Below are positions 12,501 through 20,000 of a DNA stretch of 20,000 nt, piece by piece. A program made the translations under genes and the position numbers. Positions within the stretch are counted from its first letter, which is position 1; each line of letters starts with the position of its first letter. Origin of the DNA: Hydractinia symbiolongicarpus (lineage: Eukaryota; Cnidaria; Hydrozoa; Anthoathecata; Hydractiniidae); NCBI RefSeq assembly GCF_029227915.1, contig NW_026633883.1, positions 1-20,000 of the forward strand, in the 5' to 3' direction. The notes under the pieces are model-generated. The model worked only from the letters and a program-made list of their open reading frames with translations. It made no database searches and was not told where the DNA came from.

Positions 12501-15500
12501 AATATACATACACATTTCTTTTTTAAATATTTTTGAATAGTTAAAATAATTTTATCTCAAAATTATCATGCTAAAGTGGACATGTCAAAAACATAAATTT
12601 TAAAACTCAAAGTGGAGATATACATAAACATTTCCTTTTTACATATTTTTGAATAGTTAAAACTAATATGTCAAAATTATCATCCTACAGTGGACATATC
12701 AAAAACATAAATTTTAAAACTCAAAGTGGACATATACATAAACATTTCCTTTTTACATATTTTTGAATAGTTAAAACTAATATGTCGAAATTATCATCCT
12801 AAAGTGGACATAACAAAAACATAAATTTTAAAACTCAAAGTGGACATATACATAGACATTTCCTTTTTAAATATTTTTGAATAGTTGAAACTAATATGTC
12901 GAAATTATCATCCTAAAGTGGACATAACAAAAACATAAATTTTAAAACTCAAAGTGGAAATATACATACACATTTCTTTTTTAAATATTTTTGAATAGTT
13001 AAAACTAGTCGAAATTTTTCTTTACATATTCTTGAATATTAAAAATAATTTTATCTCGAAATTATCATGCTAAAGTGGACATATCGAAAACATAAATTTT
13101 AAAACTTAAAGTGGACATATACATTTTCTTTTTACATATTTTAAATAGTTAAAACTAATATGTCGAAATTATCATCCTAAAGTGGACATGTCAAAAACAT
13201 AAATTTTAAAACTCAAAGTGGACATATACATAAACATTTCCTTTTTACATATTTTTGAATAGTTAAAACTAATATGTCGAAATTATCATCCTAAAGTGGA
13301 CATATCAAAAACATAAATTTTAAAACTCAAAGTGGAAATATACATACACATTTCTTTTTTAAATATTTTTGAATAGTTAAAACTAGTCGAAATTTTTCTT
13401 TACATATTCTTGAATATTTAAAATAATTTTATCTCGAAATTATCATGCTAAAGTGGACATATCGAAAACATAAATTTTAAAACTCAAAGTGGACATATAC
13501 ATAGACATTTCCTTTTTACATATTTTTGAATAGTTAAAACTAATATGTCGAAATTATCATCCTAAAGTGGACATATCAAAAACATAAATTTTAAAACTCA
13601 AAGTGGACATATACATAAACATTTCCTTTTTACATATTTTTGAATAGTTGAAACTAATATGTCGAAATTGTCATCCTAAAGTGGACATATCAAAAACATA
13701 AATTTTAAAACTCAAAGTGGACATATACATAAACATTTCCTTTTTACATATTTTTGAATAGTTAAAACTAATATGTCGAAATTATCATCCAAAGTGGACA
13801 TATCAAAAACATAAATTTTAAAACTCAAAGTGGACATATACATAGACATTTCCTTTTTACATATTTTTGAATAGTTAAAACTAATATGTCGAAATTATCA
13901 TCCAAAGTGGACATATCAAAAACATAAATTTTAAAACTCAAAGTGGACATATACATAAACATTTCCTTTTTACATATTTTTGAATAGTTAAAACTAATAT
14001 GTCGAAATTATCATCCTAAAGTGGACATATCAAAAACATAAATTTTAAAACACAAAGTGGACATATACATAGACATTTCCTTTTTACATATTTTTGAATA
14101 GTTGAAACTAATATGTCGAAATTATCATCCTAAAGTGGACATGTCAAAAACATAAATTTTAAAACTCAAAGTGGAAATATACATAGACATTTCCTTTTTA
14201 CATATTTTTGAATAGTTGAAACTAATATGTCGAAATTATCATCCTAAAGTGGACATATCAAAAACATAAATTTTAAAACTCAAAGTGGACATATACATAG
14301 ACATTTCCTTTTTACATATTTTTGAATAGTTGAAACTAATATGTCGAAATTATCATCCAAAGTGGACATATCAAAAACATAAATTTTAAAACTCAAAGTG
14401 GACATATACATAGACATTTCTTTTTTAAATATTTTCGAATAGTTAAAACTAGTCGAAATTATCATCCTAAAGTGGACATGTCAAAAAAATAAATTTTAAA
14501 ACTCAAAGTGGACATATACATAAACATTTCCTTTTTACATATTTTTGAATAGTTAAAACTAATATGTCGAAATTATCATCCAAAGTGGACATATCAAAAA
14601 CATAAATTTTAAAACTCAAAGTGGACATATACATAAACATTTCCTTTTTACATATTTTTGAATAGTTAAAACTAATATGTCGAAATTATCATCCTAAAGT
14701 GGACATATCAAAAACATAAATTTTAAAACTCAAAGTGGACATATACATAGACATTTCCTTTTTACATATTTTTGAATAGTTAAAATAATTTTATCTCAAA
14801 ATTATCATGCTAAAGTGGACATATCGAAAACATAAATTTTAAAACTCAAAGTGGACATATACATACACATTTCTTTTTTAAATATTTTCGAATAGTTAAA
14901 ACTAGTCGAAATTATCATCCTAAAGTGGACATGTCAAAAAAATAAATTTTAAAACTCAAAGTGGACATATACATAAACATTTCCTTTTTACATATTTTTG
15001 AATAGTTAAAACTAATATGTCGAAATTATCATCCAAAGTGGACATATCAAAAACATAAATTTTAAAACTCAAAGTGGACATATACATAGACATTTCCTTT
15101 TTAAATATTTTTGAATAGTTGAAACTAATATGTCGAAATTATCATCCTAAAGTGGACATGTCAAAAAAATAAATTTTAAAACTTAAAGTGGACATATACA
15201 TAGACATTTCCTTTACATATTCTTGAATATTTAAAATAATTTTATCTCAAAATTATCATCCTAAAGTGGACATACCAAATACATAAATTTTTAAACTTAA
15301 AGTGGACACATACATAGAAATTCCTTTACATATTCTTGAATATTTAAAATAATTTTATCTCGAAATTATCATGCTAAAGTGGACATATCAAAAACATAAA
15401 TTTTAAAACTTAAGGTGGACATATACATTTTCTTTTTACATATTTGAAATAGTTAAAACTAATATGTCGACATTTTCATCCTAAAGTGGACATATCAAAA

Positions 15501-17793
15501 ACATAAGTTTTAAAACTCAAAGTGGACATATACATAAACGTTTCCTTTATACATATTCTTGAACTAATATGTCCCAATTATCATCCTAACATGGACATAT
15601 CAAAAACATAAATTTTAAAACTCAAAGTGGACATTCATATTTCTTTTTAGATATTCTTAAAGAAAGTTAAATTTATATGCCAAAACTATATATTAAAGTA
15701 GATATGTCAAAGTCATAACTCGTAAAACTTAAAATGACCATATACATAGGCATCTCTTTTGATATTACATGTCTTTTTTGATAAGAAAATGAGCCTCAAC
15801 AACCTTAAAATCTTAGGAAAGTTTTAAGAAAATCCCCGTCCTCCACGTGTCAAGATGCAATTTTTTAGACCACTTACAGTTACCAAATCACCACAGTTTC
15901 AAAAAAATACAATCAAGTTTCTTTCTTTTAGTCAAATATACATCCTAATAAAGTTTTATCCTAAAAGTAACAAAATAAATCTTTTTTTTATTAAAAATGT
16001 CTTCAATAAAATACATAAATAAAAGCATTCAACTAGTTCAATTTGGGAAAGTCAAAATAAGGGTACGTCTCAGTAAACGGTCACCACTCACACACCACAA
16101 AAGTCATCTCTGGCGTACCACAAGGAAGTGCGCTTGGACCGCTCATCTTCCTGATCTTTCTGTAAAGGACGCATCTCTCTCAAGCTTTGCAGATGATACA
16201 AGACTTACAATGAAGGTTAGCTCTGAAAGTGACATTGAAAATGTGCAAGCAGACCTAAACTTAGTCTACGAATGGAGCAAACAAAACAACAAAGAAAAAA
16301 GTGACTGACGTCCGTCGTCCACAACTTCAAAAGTTAACATAAGTAACATAAGTAATGATAAACATCATAAAGTGCACACATTGTAAAAGTTGAGTCAGTG
16401 GACACGCAGACATTTCTCTTACATATCCCTAAAAATTTTAGAACTGTTATGTCGAAATTATCATTGTAAAACTCAAAGTGAACATATATATGCATAAATA
16501 TTTCGTTTATATGTTCTTGAATACTTAAAACTTATGTATTGAAAATATCATCCTAAAGTGGACATATCAAAAATATAAATATTAAAAATCAAGGTGGACA
16601 CATATATAGAGATTTCCTTTACATATCCTTAAATACTTAAAACTAATATGTTGAAATTTTCATCCCAAATGCGAGTCAACAATTACAACTTCACACACAA
16701 CAATCTGGAAAATGTGCCTTGAAACAAGCAAAATTCCACCCATTTTTAAAACTGCTACCATCACCCCACAGCACAAAGGTGTCAATGCTCAACATAAAGC
16801 ATGAGATAATTGGAAAACAACAACATGGGTAGCAAGTTTTCATATTCGAAGCATGTACATTTGTAAATATACTGGCATATAAAAGTACTTATTTCACTTA
16901 ACAGAAATAATTTTACACCCAATTAAGAAAAAAATAAATTTACTTTTCGTTTTGAATGTATAGTTGTGACATGTTTATCACTTTGCACAAGATTAGAAAG
17001 TCGTACATTTGAATCTAATAGCTATATAATAGCCTCATTTGAATGTGAATCTTACGGGATGGTTTGCACTCACTCGCACTCACTTACTAAGCATGAATAA
17101 TATATAAGCATTTAATTTCTGATTAAATTTAAAGTATATATATATATATATATATACCTGAGTTCATGTTAAAAAAATCAGAGGCAAAGAAGGGTATATA
17201 ATTACTTGGTCTGTAGAATAAAAAGAGGGTGCCGATAAGAACCATCAAAAACAGTTCTTTTAAGAACTTCGCTACCACATAGTAAGTTTATTTTAATTTT
17301 TATAGTTTTTATGAATCATATCAGTGTCTGTTTCCTTTTGTTTTTCGGGCATTGTTCGGGCCTATGCGGGTTTTTTCGGGCGAATACCGAATTTCTTACA
17401 AAACGCCGAACTAGCCGGAAAACGCCCGCACTTTTTACGGCGTATGCGGCTTATCGGCACCCTCGTAGAATAAAACACTACTAACATGTTTTCAATTAAG
17501 TCATGCAAAACTGAAAATTCAATCCTGTTGATTAGTGGCCACCAAAAAGTTTTGTATCCTAGATGTAAAGCTCCGGATATCATGTCATATATAGCTATTC
17601 TGTGTTGCCTGGTGAAAGAGAAAGTTACCAAGAAAAATGAAATCACAGAATTAAAATGTTCAGGTGACACACAGCAGTTTCCTAAAGAGCTTTCACTAAG
17701 TGGCAAGAATTAGAAATGCTGAACACATAGTCCAACAACAAAATTTAAATTCCTACTTACAGTATTGTATTGAACTTGAGCTACCTTGGCCAT
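3466..17793 (-). CDS. SET-domain / tyrosine recombinase / Myb-like fusion gene, 22 coding exons
   Basis: Whole-gene span. Coding exons, 5' to 3': 17761-17793, 12053-12170, 11816-11966, 11290-11482, 11043-11096, 10848-10916, 10684-10761, 10210-10274, 10079-10103, 9809-9877, 9172-9202, 8746-8792, 8439-8537, 7939-7974, 7771-7806, 5899-7531, 5747-5824, 5425-5562, 5016-5063, 4725-4832, 3674-3775, 3466-3599. Every junction has GT-AG ends and matching phase with no internal stop, giving about 1,114 aa. Domains: SET (residues ~51-165), helical then acidic/lysine-rich linker (166-368), two C2HC knuckles (377-396, 456-475), tyrosine recombinase (~700-895), basic tail with a possible nuclear signal, and a Myb/SANT-like end (~1040-1114). 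The predicted protein is probably nuclear and should modify a lysine and recombine DNA. The family calls come from motifs I recognise; the joint function is inference. Small exons 8-9 and the first exon are the least certain parts. Intron 1 is 5.6 kb and satellite-filled; the other introns are about 74-950 bp. Confidence 0.8.
3674..3775 (-). CDS. Exon 21: Myb/SANT-like helix
   Basis: The acceptor TTTTACAG and donor GTATGT are both strong. It is a phase 1-1 exon of 102 nt. It encodes QWSSEQEDKLYKKFARHI followed by KNGWP. The Trp plus acidic then basic/aromatic spacing resembles the first helix of Myb/SANT DNA-binding repeats. Joined to exon 22 it reads straight through WP into the next helix. 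I infer DNA or chromatin binding. Confidence 0.8.
4160..4292 (+). mobile_element. Mini-Helitron-like non-autonomous element with GTCT microsatellite
   Basis: The left end TCTATATTATAATACC fits the usual Helitron 5' pattern beginning TC after an A. A (GTCT)n run lies near 4183-4200. The right end has an 8-bp stem (4270-4277 with 4281-4288, loop TTT) followed at once by CTAA, the CTRR-type terminus. The base after CTAA is C rather than the expected T, and the hairpin sits closer to the end than usual, so the call is moderate. It lies within intron 20 of the large gene. Confidence 0.45.
4725..4832 (-). CDS. Exon 20: acidic serine-rich tail exon
   Basis: Phase 1-1 exon of 108 nt between acceptor TTTAG and donor GTGAGG. 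It encodes a strongly acidic run (DDEPSEWSESSEDSELENS), probably disordered. A second possible donor lies 4 nt downstream (GAG before GTTTTG), but only the chosen one keeps the phase with exon 21. Confidence 0.7.
5016..5063 (-). CDS. Exon 19: basic micro-exon
   Basis: 48-nt phase 1-1 exon, acceptor CCTTTTAG and donor GTATGT. It encodes PTRKYALRKEKNVSQ, a short basic segment. Its neighbours share the same phase, so it could be skipped without breaking the frame. Confidence 0.7.
5425..5562 (-). CDS. Exon 18: lysine-rich exon, possible nuclear signal
   Basis: 138-nt phase 1-1 exon, acceptor TTTTGTAG and donor GTTAGT. It encodes a lysine-rich stretch with PNKKKMKKS in the middle, a plausible nuclear localisation signal, and ends KKEKTC. 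No fold is recognisable. Confidence 0.72.
5747..5824 (-). CDS. Exon 17: charged linker exon
   Basis: 78-nt phase 1-1 exon. The upstream intron is only 74 nt. It encodes a mixed-charge segment containing NDNNFEKKG and VEENEKKF. Reading through the preceding donor instead would add a 24-residue hydrophobic tail and stop at 5825, so a truncated recombinase isoform is possible if the intron is retained. Confidence 0.72.
5899..7531 (-). CDS. Exon 16: twin C2HC zinc knuckles and tyrosine recombinase domain
   Basis: This 1,633-nt exon opens in phase 0 after acceptor TTCGTAG and ends at donor GTGAGC. There is no ATG at its start (the first long-ORF codon at 7516 is TTG), which argues for splicing from exon 15. 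Two knuckles share the spacing C-X2-C-X11-H-X3-C (protein residues 377-396 and 456-475). The C-terminal half is a tyrosine recombinase: Arg I in LYNGRRGGEPSRL (R732), a lysine in SGKG (K779, probable beta-hairpin lysine), Arg II in TSNRHRLST (R856), His in FGHS (H882) and the nucleophile in INKTIY (Y891), nine residues after the His as in phage integrases and Crypton-type recombinases. At the usual H-X-X-R histidine there is Thr. The family normally cuts and rejoins DNA through a 3'-phosphotyrosine link. The frame is unbroken, so activity is plausible. Confidence 0.88.
7771..7806 (-). CDS. Exon 15: 36-nt charged micro-exon
   Basis: Phase 0-0, acceptor TTTACTAG and donor GTAATT. Encodes KVGKSEEKEAKQ. 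It has the same length and phase as exon 14, so either can be included or skipped without a frame change. Confidence 0.75.
7939..7974 (-). CDS. Exon 14: 36-nt charged micro-exon
   Basis: Phase 0-0, acceptor TTTATTAG and donor GTAGTG. Encodes KKETSVKKSANE. Together with exon 15 it looks like a duplicated flexible Lys/Glu spacer just before the recombinase exon. Confidence 0.75.
8439..8537 (-). CDS. Exon 13: acidic linker exon
   Basis: 99-nt phase 0-0 exon, acceptor TTCTTTCAG and donor GTAATG. Encodes an acidic segment containing NVEDDMEIIDTDEEGK. No fold is recognised; it is probably disordered. Confidence 0.78.
8746..8792 (-). CDS. Exon 12: short acidic linker exon
   Basis: 47 nt, enters in phase 1 and leaves in phase 0. 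Encodes NLEVDFTTDSPSICE after the split Asp codon. The entry phase fits only exon 11 among the neighbours. Confidence 0.72.
9172..9202 (-). CDS. Exon 11: 31-nt micro-exon
   Basis: Phase 0 in, phase 1 out, acceptor TTGTTCATAG and donor GTAAAG. Encodes ASGVQTSIDK plus the first base of an Asp codon. A nearer AG seven bases inside would break the phase, so the outer acceptor was chosen. Confidence 0.65.
9809..9877 (-). CDS. Exon 10: acidic linker exon
   Basis: 69-nt phase 0-0 exon with a consensus donor GTAAGT. Encodes SMVEDSEEAEDISELD and more; the other two entry phases hit stops, which supports this frame. Confidence 0.75.
10079..10103 (-). CDS. Exon 9: 25-nt micro-exon
   Basis: Good acceptor (TTTACTAG) and donor (GTAAGC). 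The only phase that joins exons 8 and 10 gives LINLLPFM after a split Met codon. This hydrophobic patch is unlike the charged surroundings, so this exon is among the less certain ones. Confidence 0.5.
10210..10274 (-). CDS. Exon 8: acidic linker exon starting with ATG
   Basis: 65 nt, acceptor TTTTTAAG, phase 0 in, phase 2 out at a weaker donor GTATAA. Encodes MENMVPDFSDSEDEGLKSSG. Because it opens with ATG, it could also serve as the start of a recombinase-only transcript; nothing in the sequence proves that. Confidence 0.6.
10684..10761 (-). CDS. Exon 7: helical segment after SET
   Basis: 78-nt phase 0-0 exon. Encodes NVGIITDILKKLLDDVVATQ after an acidic start. The regular hydrophobic spacing suggests an amphipathic helix, perhaps an interaction or dimerisation surface. 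Confidence 0.75.
10848..10916 (-). CDS. Exon 6: linker after SET
   Basis: 69-nt phase 0-0 exon, acceptor TTGTTTCAG and donor GTAAAC. Encodes VLSKNLTLVQGKNNLTSD and a short basic end. No family recognised. Confidence 0.75.
11043..11096 (-). CDS. Exon 5: segment directly after SET
   Basis: 54-nt phase 0-0 exon with consensus donor GTAAGT. Encodes DPTHNIPFNLEDLVSDRL, following the W-Q-K end of the SET domain. Confidence 0.78.
11290..11482 (-). CDS. Exon 4: C-terminal half of the SET domain
   Basis: 193 nt, phase 2 in, phase 0 out. The split codon gives Cys, producing CVDATNETRLGKYVNHS, which closely follows the KMT5A/SETD8 pattern of VDAT...RLG..xNHS. Later motifs are AFICLFASYDIPLGTEL and RYNYG, the ELxYxYG block that carries the catalytic and substrate-binding tyrosines (Y154, Y156). 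The N-H-S motif that holds S-adenosylmethionine (N115, H116) is intact. KMT5A enzymes monomethylate H4K20; the substrate here is unknown. Confidence 0.88.
11816..11966 (-). CDS. Exon 3: N-terminal half of the SET domain
   Basis: 151 nt, acceptor ATTTGTAG, donor GTATGT, phase 1 in and phase 2 out. Encodes GYGVFTTLPLKHHQFVLQYP, matching the SET opening G-x-G-V and the strand that contacts the cofactor. It continues with RKEGERLELEY and GSFIFFMDKK, at the place where KMT5A has its tyrosine/phenylalanine-rich strand. Using an AG 24 bases further upstream would put a stop in frame. Confidence 0.85.
12053..12170 (-). CDS. Exon 2: pre-SET basic segment
   Basis: 118 nt, acceptor TTCTCTTTAG, phase 0 in and phase 1 out. 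Encodes RTKRSRANDV, then ALYYCKRGTDPKSF and KKWINDHIG, which runs straight into the SET G-x-G motif. The same arrangement (basic lead, then a helix ending in IN-x-x-I-G) is, from memory, seen in KMT5A-like proteins. It lies immediately beside the satellite that fills intron 1. Confidence 0.8.
12225..15760 (+). repeat. ~114-bp satellite array in intron 1, two GTGGACA motifs per monomer
   Basis: About 30 head-to-tail monomers of roughly 112-114 bp. Each has TAAAGTGGACATATC, then AACATAAATTTTAAAAC, a second CAAAGTGGACATATACAT, then TTTGAATAGTT and ATGTCGAAATTATCATC. Variant monomers recur at intervals of several units (about 378 bp between 12963 and 13341; about 453 bp between 14421 and 14874), so there is higher-order structure from recent segmental duplication. 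Monomers decay at both edges. All GTGGACA copies point the same way as those at the left element end. Open frames here are meaningless. Confidence 0.95.
16076..16308 (+). pseudogene. Non-LTR retrotransposon RT fragment (motifs B and C)
   Basis: One frame reads KVISGVPQGSALGPLIFLIF (16100-16162), the RT motif around the conserved S-G-V-P-Q-G. The neighbouring frame then reads SLSSFADDTRL (FADD at 16186-16197), the catalytic aspartate motif, continuing to about 16300. The distance between the motifs is shorter than normal and they are in different frames, so a deletion or frameshift has killed it. Satellite lies on both sides. Confidence 0.8.
16330..16675 (+). repeat. Diverged satellite monomers
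   Basis: Fragments such as CTCAAAGTGAACATATATAT, CCTAAAGTGGACATATC and TCAAGGTGGACACATATAT show the same half-unit pattern as the main array but with more changes. They lie between the two RT fragments, so the satellite once extended at least to here. Confidence 0.75.
16694..16804 (+). pseudogene. Non-LTR retrotransposon RT fragment (N-terminal motif)
   Basis: The frame reads TIWKMCLETSKIPPIFKTA then TITPQHKG, the start of the RT domain in Jockey/CR1-like LINEs (W...L.t..iP..fK.A.itP.hKG). It ends at TGA 16802-16804. It belongs upstream of the motif B/C fragment in a normal element but here lies downstream of it on the same strand, so the pieces are rearranged or come from two insertions. 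Confidence 0.75.
17135..17156. repeat. Short (TA)n microsatellite
   Basis: About 11 TA units inside intron 1, next to non-repetitive sequence. Confidence 0.9.
17224..17464. mobile_element. TIR element with perfect 15-bp ends and 11-bp flanking direct repeat
   Basis: The ends GAGGGTGCCGATAAG (17225-17239) and its exact inverse (17450-17464) flank about 240 bp. Outside them GTAGAATAAAA occurs at 17213-17223 and again at 17465-17475, a clean 11-bp duplication. A target duplication of 9-11 bp is typical of Mutator-like elements; the family is otherwise not identifiable. The interior has CGGGC-rich repeated words and no transposase. It is a non-autonomous insertion in intron 1. Confidence 0.75.
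17761..17793 (-). CDS. Exon 1: probable start exon
   Basis: ATG at 17793-17791 sits in a strong context (A at -3, G at +4) and is followed by GCC AAG. It encodes MAKVAQVQYNT and ends in phase 0 at a consensus donor GTAAGT, exactly the phase needed by exon 2 across the 5.6-kb intron. The frame stays open upstream to an acceptor-like TTTTAG at 17844-17845, so a longer N-terminus is possible. There is no other phase-compatible ATG exon between this and the satellite that I could find. Confidence 0.6.
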
Positions 17794-18106
17794 TTTTTTA
17801 ACAAAATGGATAGCTTAAATCCACTCTCAGTGCTCACACAACCCTAAAACATAGGAAATATAGCAATATATATCCATCTAAAGGTAGCCAGATACTTAGC
17901 TAAAGCTTAGCCACTTATATATTTTTTTGATTTTTCGATAACTAACATTGGTGGCTACTTGTTTGACTACATAAATAGAAACGTACATTAGCTAGCTAAC
18001 CACTCTTTTCTGGCTAGTTAGCAAAGTAGCTGAGCGAAACTTGGCAATCAGATAAATTATATTACTTGTTTCTGCACATTGAGGTGAAATATAACATAGG
18101 GTTTAC

Positions 18107-18148
18107 CTCATCTACTTTATTCACATAAACAAGGCAGAGAAATTCCAT
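18107..18148 (-). CDS. Optional upstream exon (alternative N-terminus)
   Basis: ATG at 18148-18146 opens 14 codons (MEFLCLVYVNKVDE) to a donor GTAAAC. Joined to an acceptor at 17844-17845 it stays in frame with the exon-1 ATG through 17 more residues, adding 31 aa in total. The start context is weak (T at -3). It could equally be a 5' UTR exon. Confidence 0.35.
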
Positions 18149-18429
18149 AAAAACAAAATAATTAACACTTTATCGTTCCCACAGGACAATCCACATGATA
18201 AACAAAGGTGCCATTATGGATGTACGGCATGCCGGCTGGTGAGAATATGTGCTGAAAATTTTCGCGGTATTTTTGCAGGCCAAACCAATAAAATTGCAAT
18301 ATATCTTTTATACCGACATAATTTTGCATAAAAACAATATAATTAGGAGCCTCCTTTGTGTTACAGACCACGTCATCAAAACGACCGAGATATAGCCTCC
18401 CGCTGCTTCAGAATTGCAAGATATATATC
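18149..18429. other. Upstream region of the SET-recombinase gene
   Basis: Presumed 5' flank and promoter region. A 69-residue open frame exists on the minus strand (18162-18371) but resembles no family I know and has no clear splice link. No TATA box could be placed with confidence. Confidence 0.4.
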
Positions 18430-18690
18430 GTGTCCACCTAATGTACGAAAATTACAAAAGAGAGATATATACCCCAAATCCAATATGCCTATTTTTTAAT
18501 AATTGCGCTGCGTAAAAATATGCATACAGTACCTTAATTAGTACTCTGTTAGGCCCTTAAGAATGACAATTAGATGTCATTATGACTGCGTTAACAAAAG
18601 AGGGTTAGAAATTAGCGCAAACGTTACGTGGACACGAAAAATGTCCACATTACGATCGTGTCCACTTTACGATAGTTTTTTTTGCTTTAG

Positions 18691-18698
<8 letters not shown>
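18430..18698 (-). repeat. GTGGACA motif cluster at the right end
   Basis: Read on the minus strand (inward), GTGGACA occurs at 18692-18698, 18659-18665, 18642-18648 and 18431-18437. One copy at 18628-18634 has the opposite direction. Most are preceded by TAA or TAAA/TAAT, as in the left end and the satellite. The copy at 18430-18441 matches the left end exactly over 12 bases (TTAGGTGGACAC). Confidence 0.7.

Positions 18699-20000
<1,302 letters not shown>

Noticed and set aside
14280-14465. 61-residue minus-strand open frame
   Set aside because: A satellite monomer read twice; the peptide itself is repeated with the monomer period.
12225-15760. CRISPR-like array
   Set aside because: Monomers are contiguous and wholly repeated with no unique spacers, and the genome is eukaryotic.
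17362-17713. 114-residue minus and 75-residue plus frames
   Set aside because: Both overlap the edge of the small TIR element or intron sequence; no domain, no supported splice links, and they shadow each other.
18162-18371. 69-residue minus-strand frame upstream of the gene
   Set aside because: Starts with GTG, matches no family I know and has no phase-compatible link to the gene; kept only as flank.

Overview
The window is eukaryotic: it is AT-rich, has GT-AG introns, carries microsatellites and a satellite array, and holds decayed animal-type transposons (a Helitron with an N-terminal DSH/zinc-binding region, non-LTR RT pieces, MITEs). I infer an invertebrate, possibly a cnidarian; the phylum is a guess. 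No rRNA, tRNA or CRISPR array was seen.

The dominant object is one large minus-strand gene that short ORFs do not reveal. Chaining exons by GT/AG sites and reading phase gives about 22 coding exons, from an ATG at 17793 to a TAA at 3466. The predicted protein is about 1,114 aa, or about 1,145 aa with an optional upstream exon. In order it contains a KMT5A/SETD8-like SET domain (exons 2-4), a helical and then acidic/lysine-rich linker split over many micro-exons (exons 5-15), a 1.6-kb exon with two C2HC zinc knuckles and a tyrosine recombinase domain (exon 16), a charged tail (exons 17-20), and a Myb/SANT-like C-terminal module (exons 21-22). It joins a histone-methyltransferase fold to a site-specific DNA recombinase fold.

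The gene lies inside a possible giant mobile element. At both outer edges there is a (TA)n microsatellite, then two bases, then an inverted 24-nt sequence (1229-1252 and 18691-18714) matching at 18 of 24 positions without gaps. Each end carries further GTGGACA motifs pointing mostly inward. The same GTGGACA motif occurs twice in every ~114-bp monomer of a 3.5-kb satellite filling the first intron (12225-15760). A working model is a 17.5-kb element whose recombinase or zinc fingers recognise GTGGACA. This is inference.

Layout: 1-1173 left flank with a GTCCGCTATAG-type repeat; 1174-1226 (TA)n; 1229-3465 left arm with a MITE and a palindrome; 3466-17793 the SET-recombinase gene, with a mini-Helitron-like element in intron 20 and the satellite, two LINE RT scraps and a TIR element in intron 1; 17794-18714 upstream and right arm; 18716-18936 long (AT)n; 18937-20000 a frameshifted Helitron pseudogene on the minus strand.
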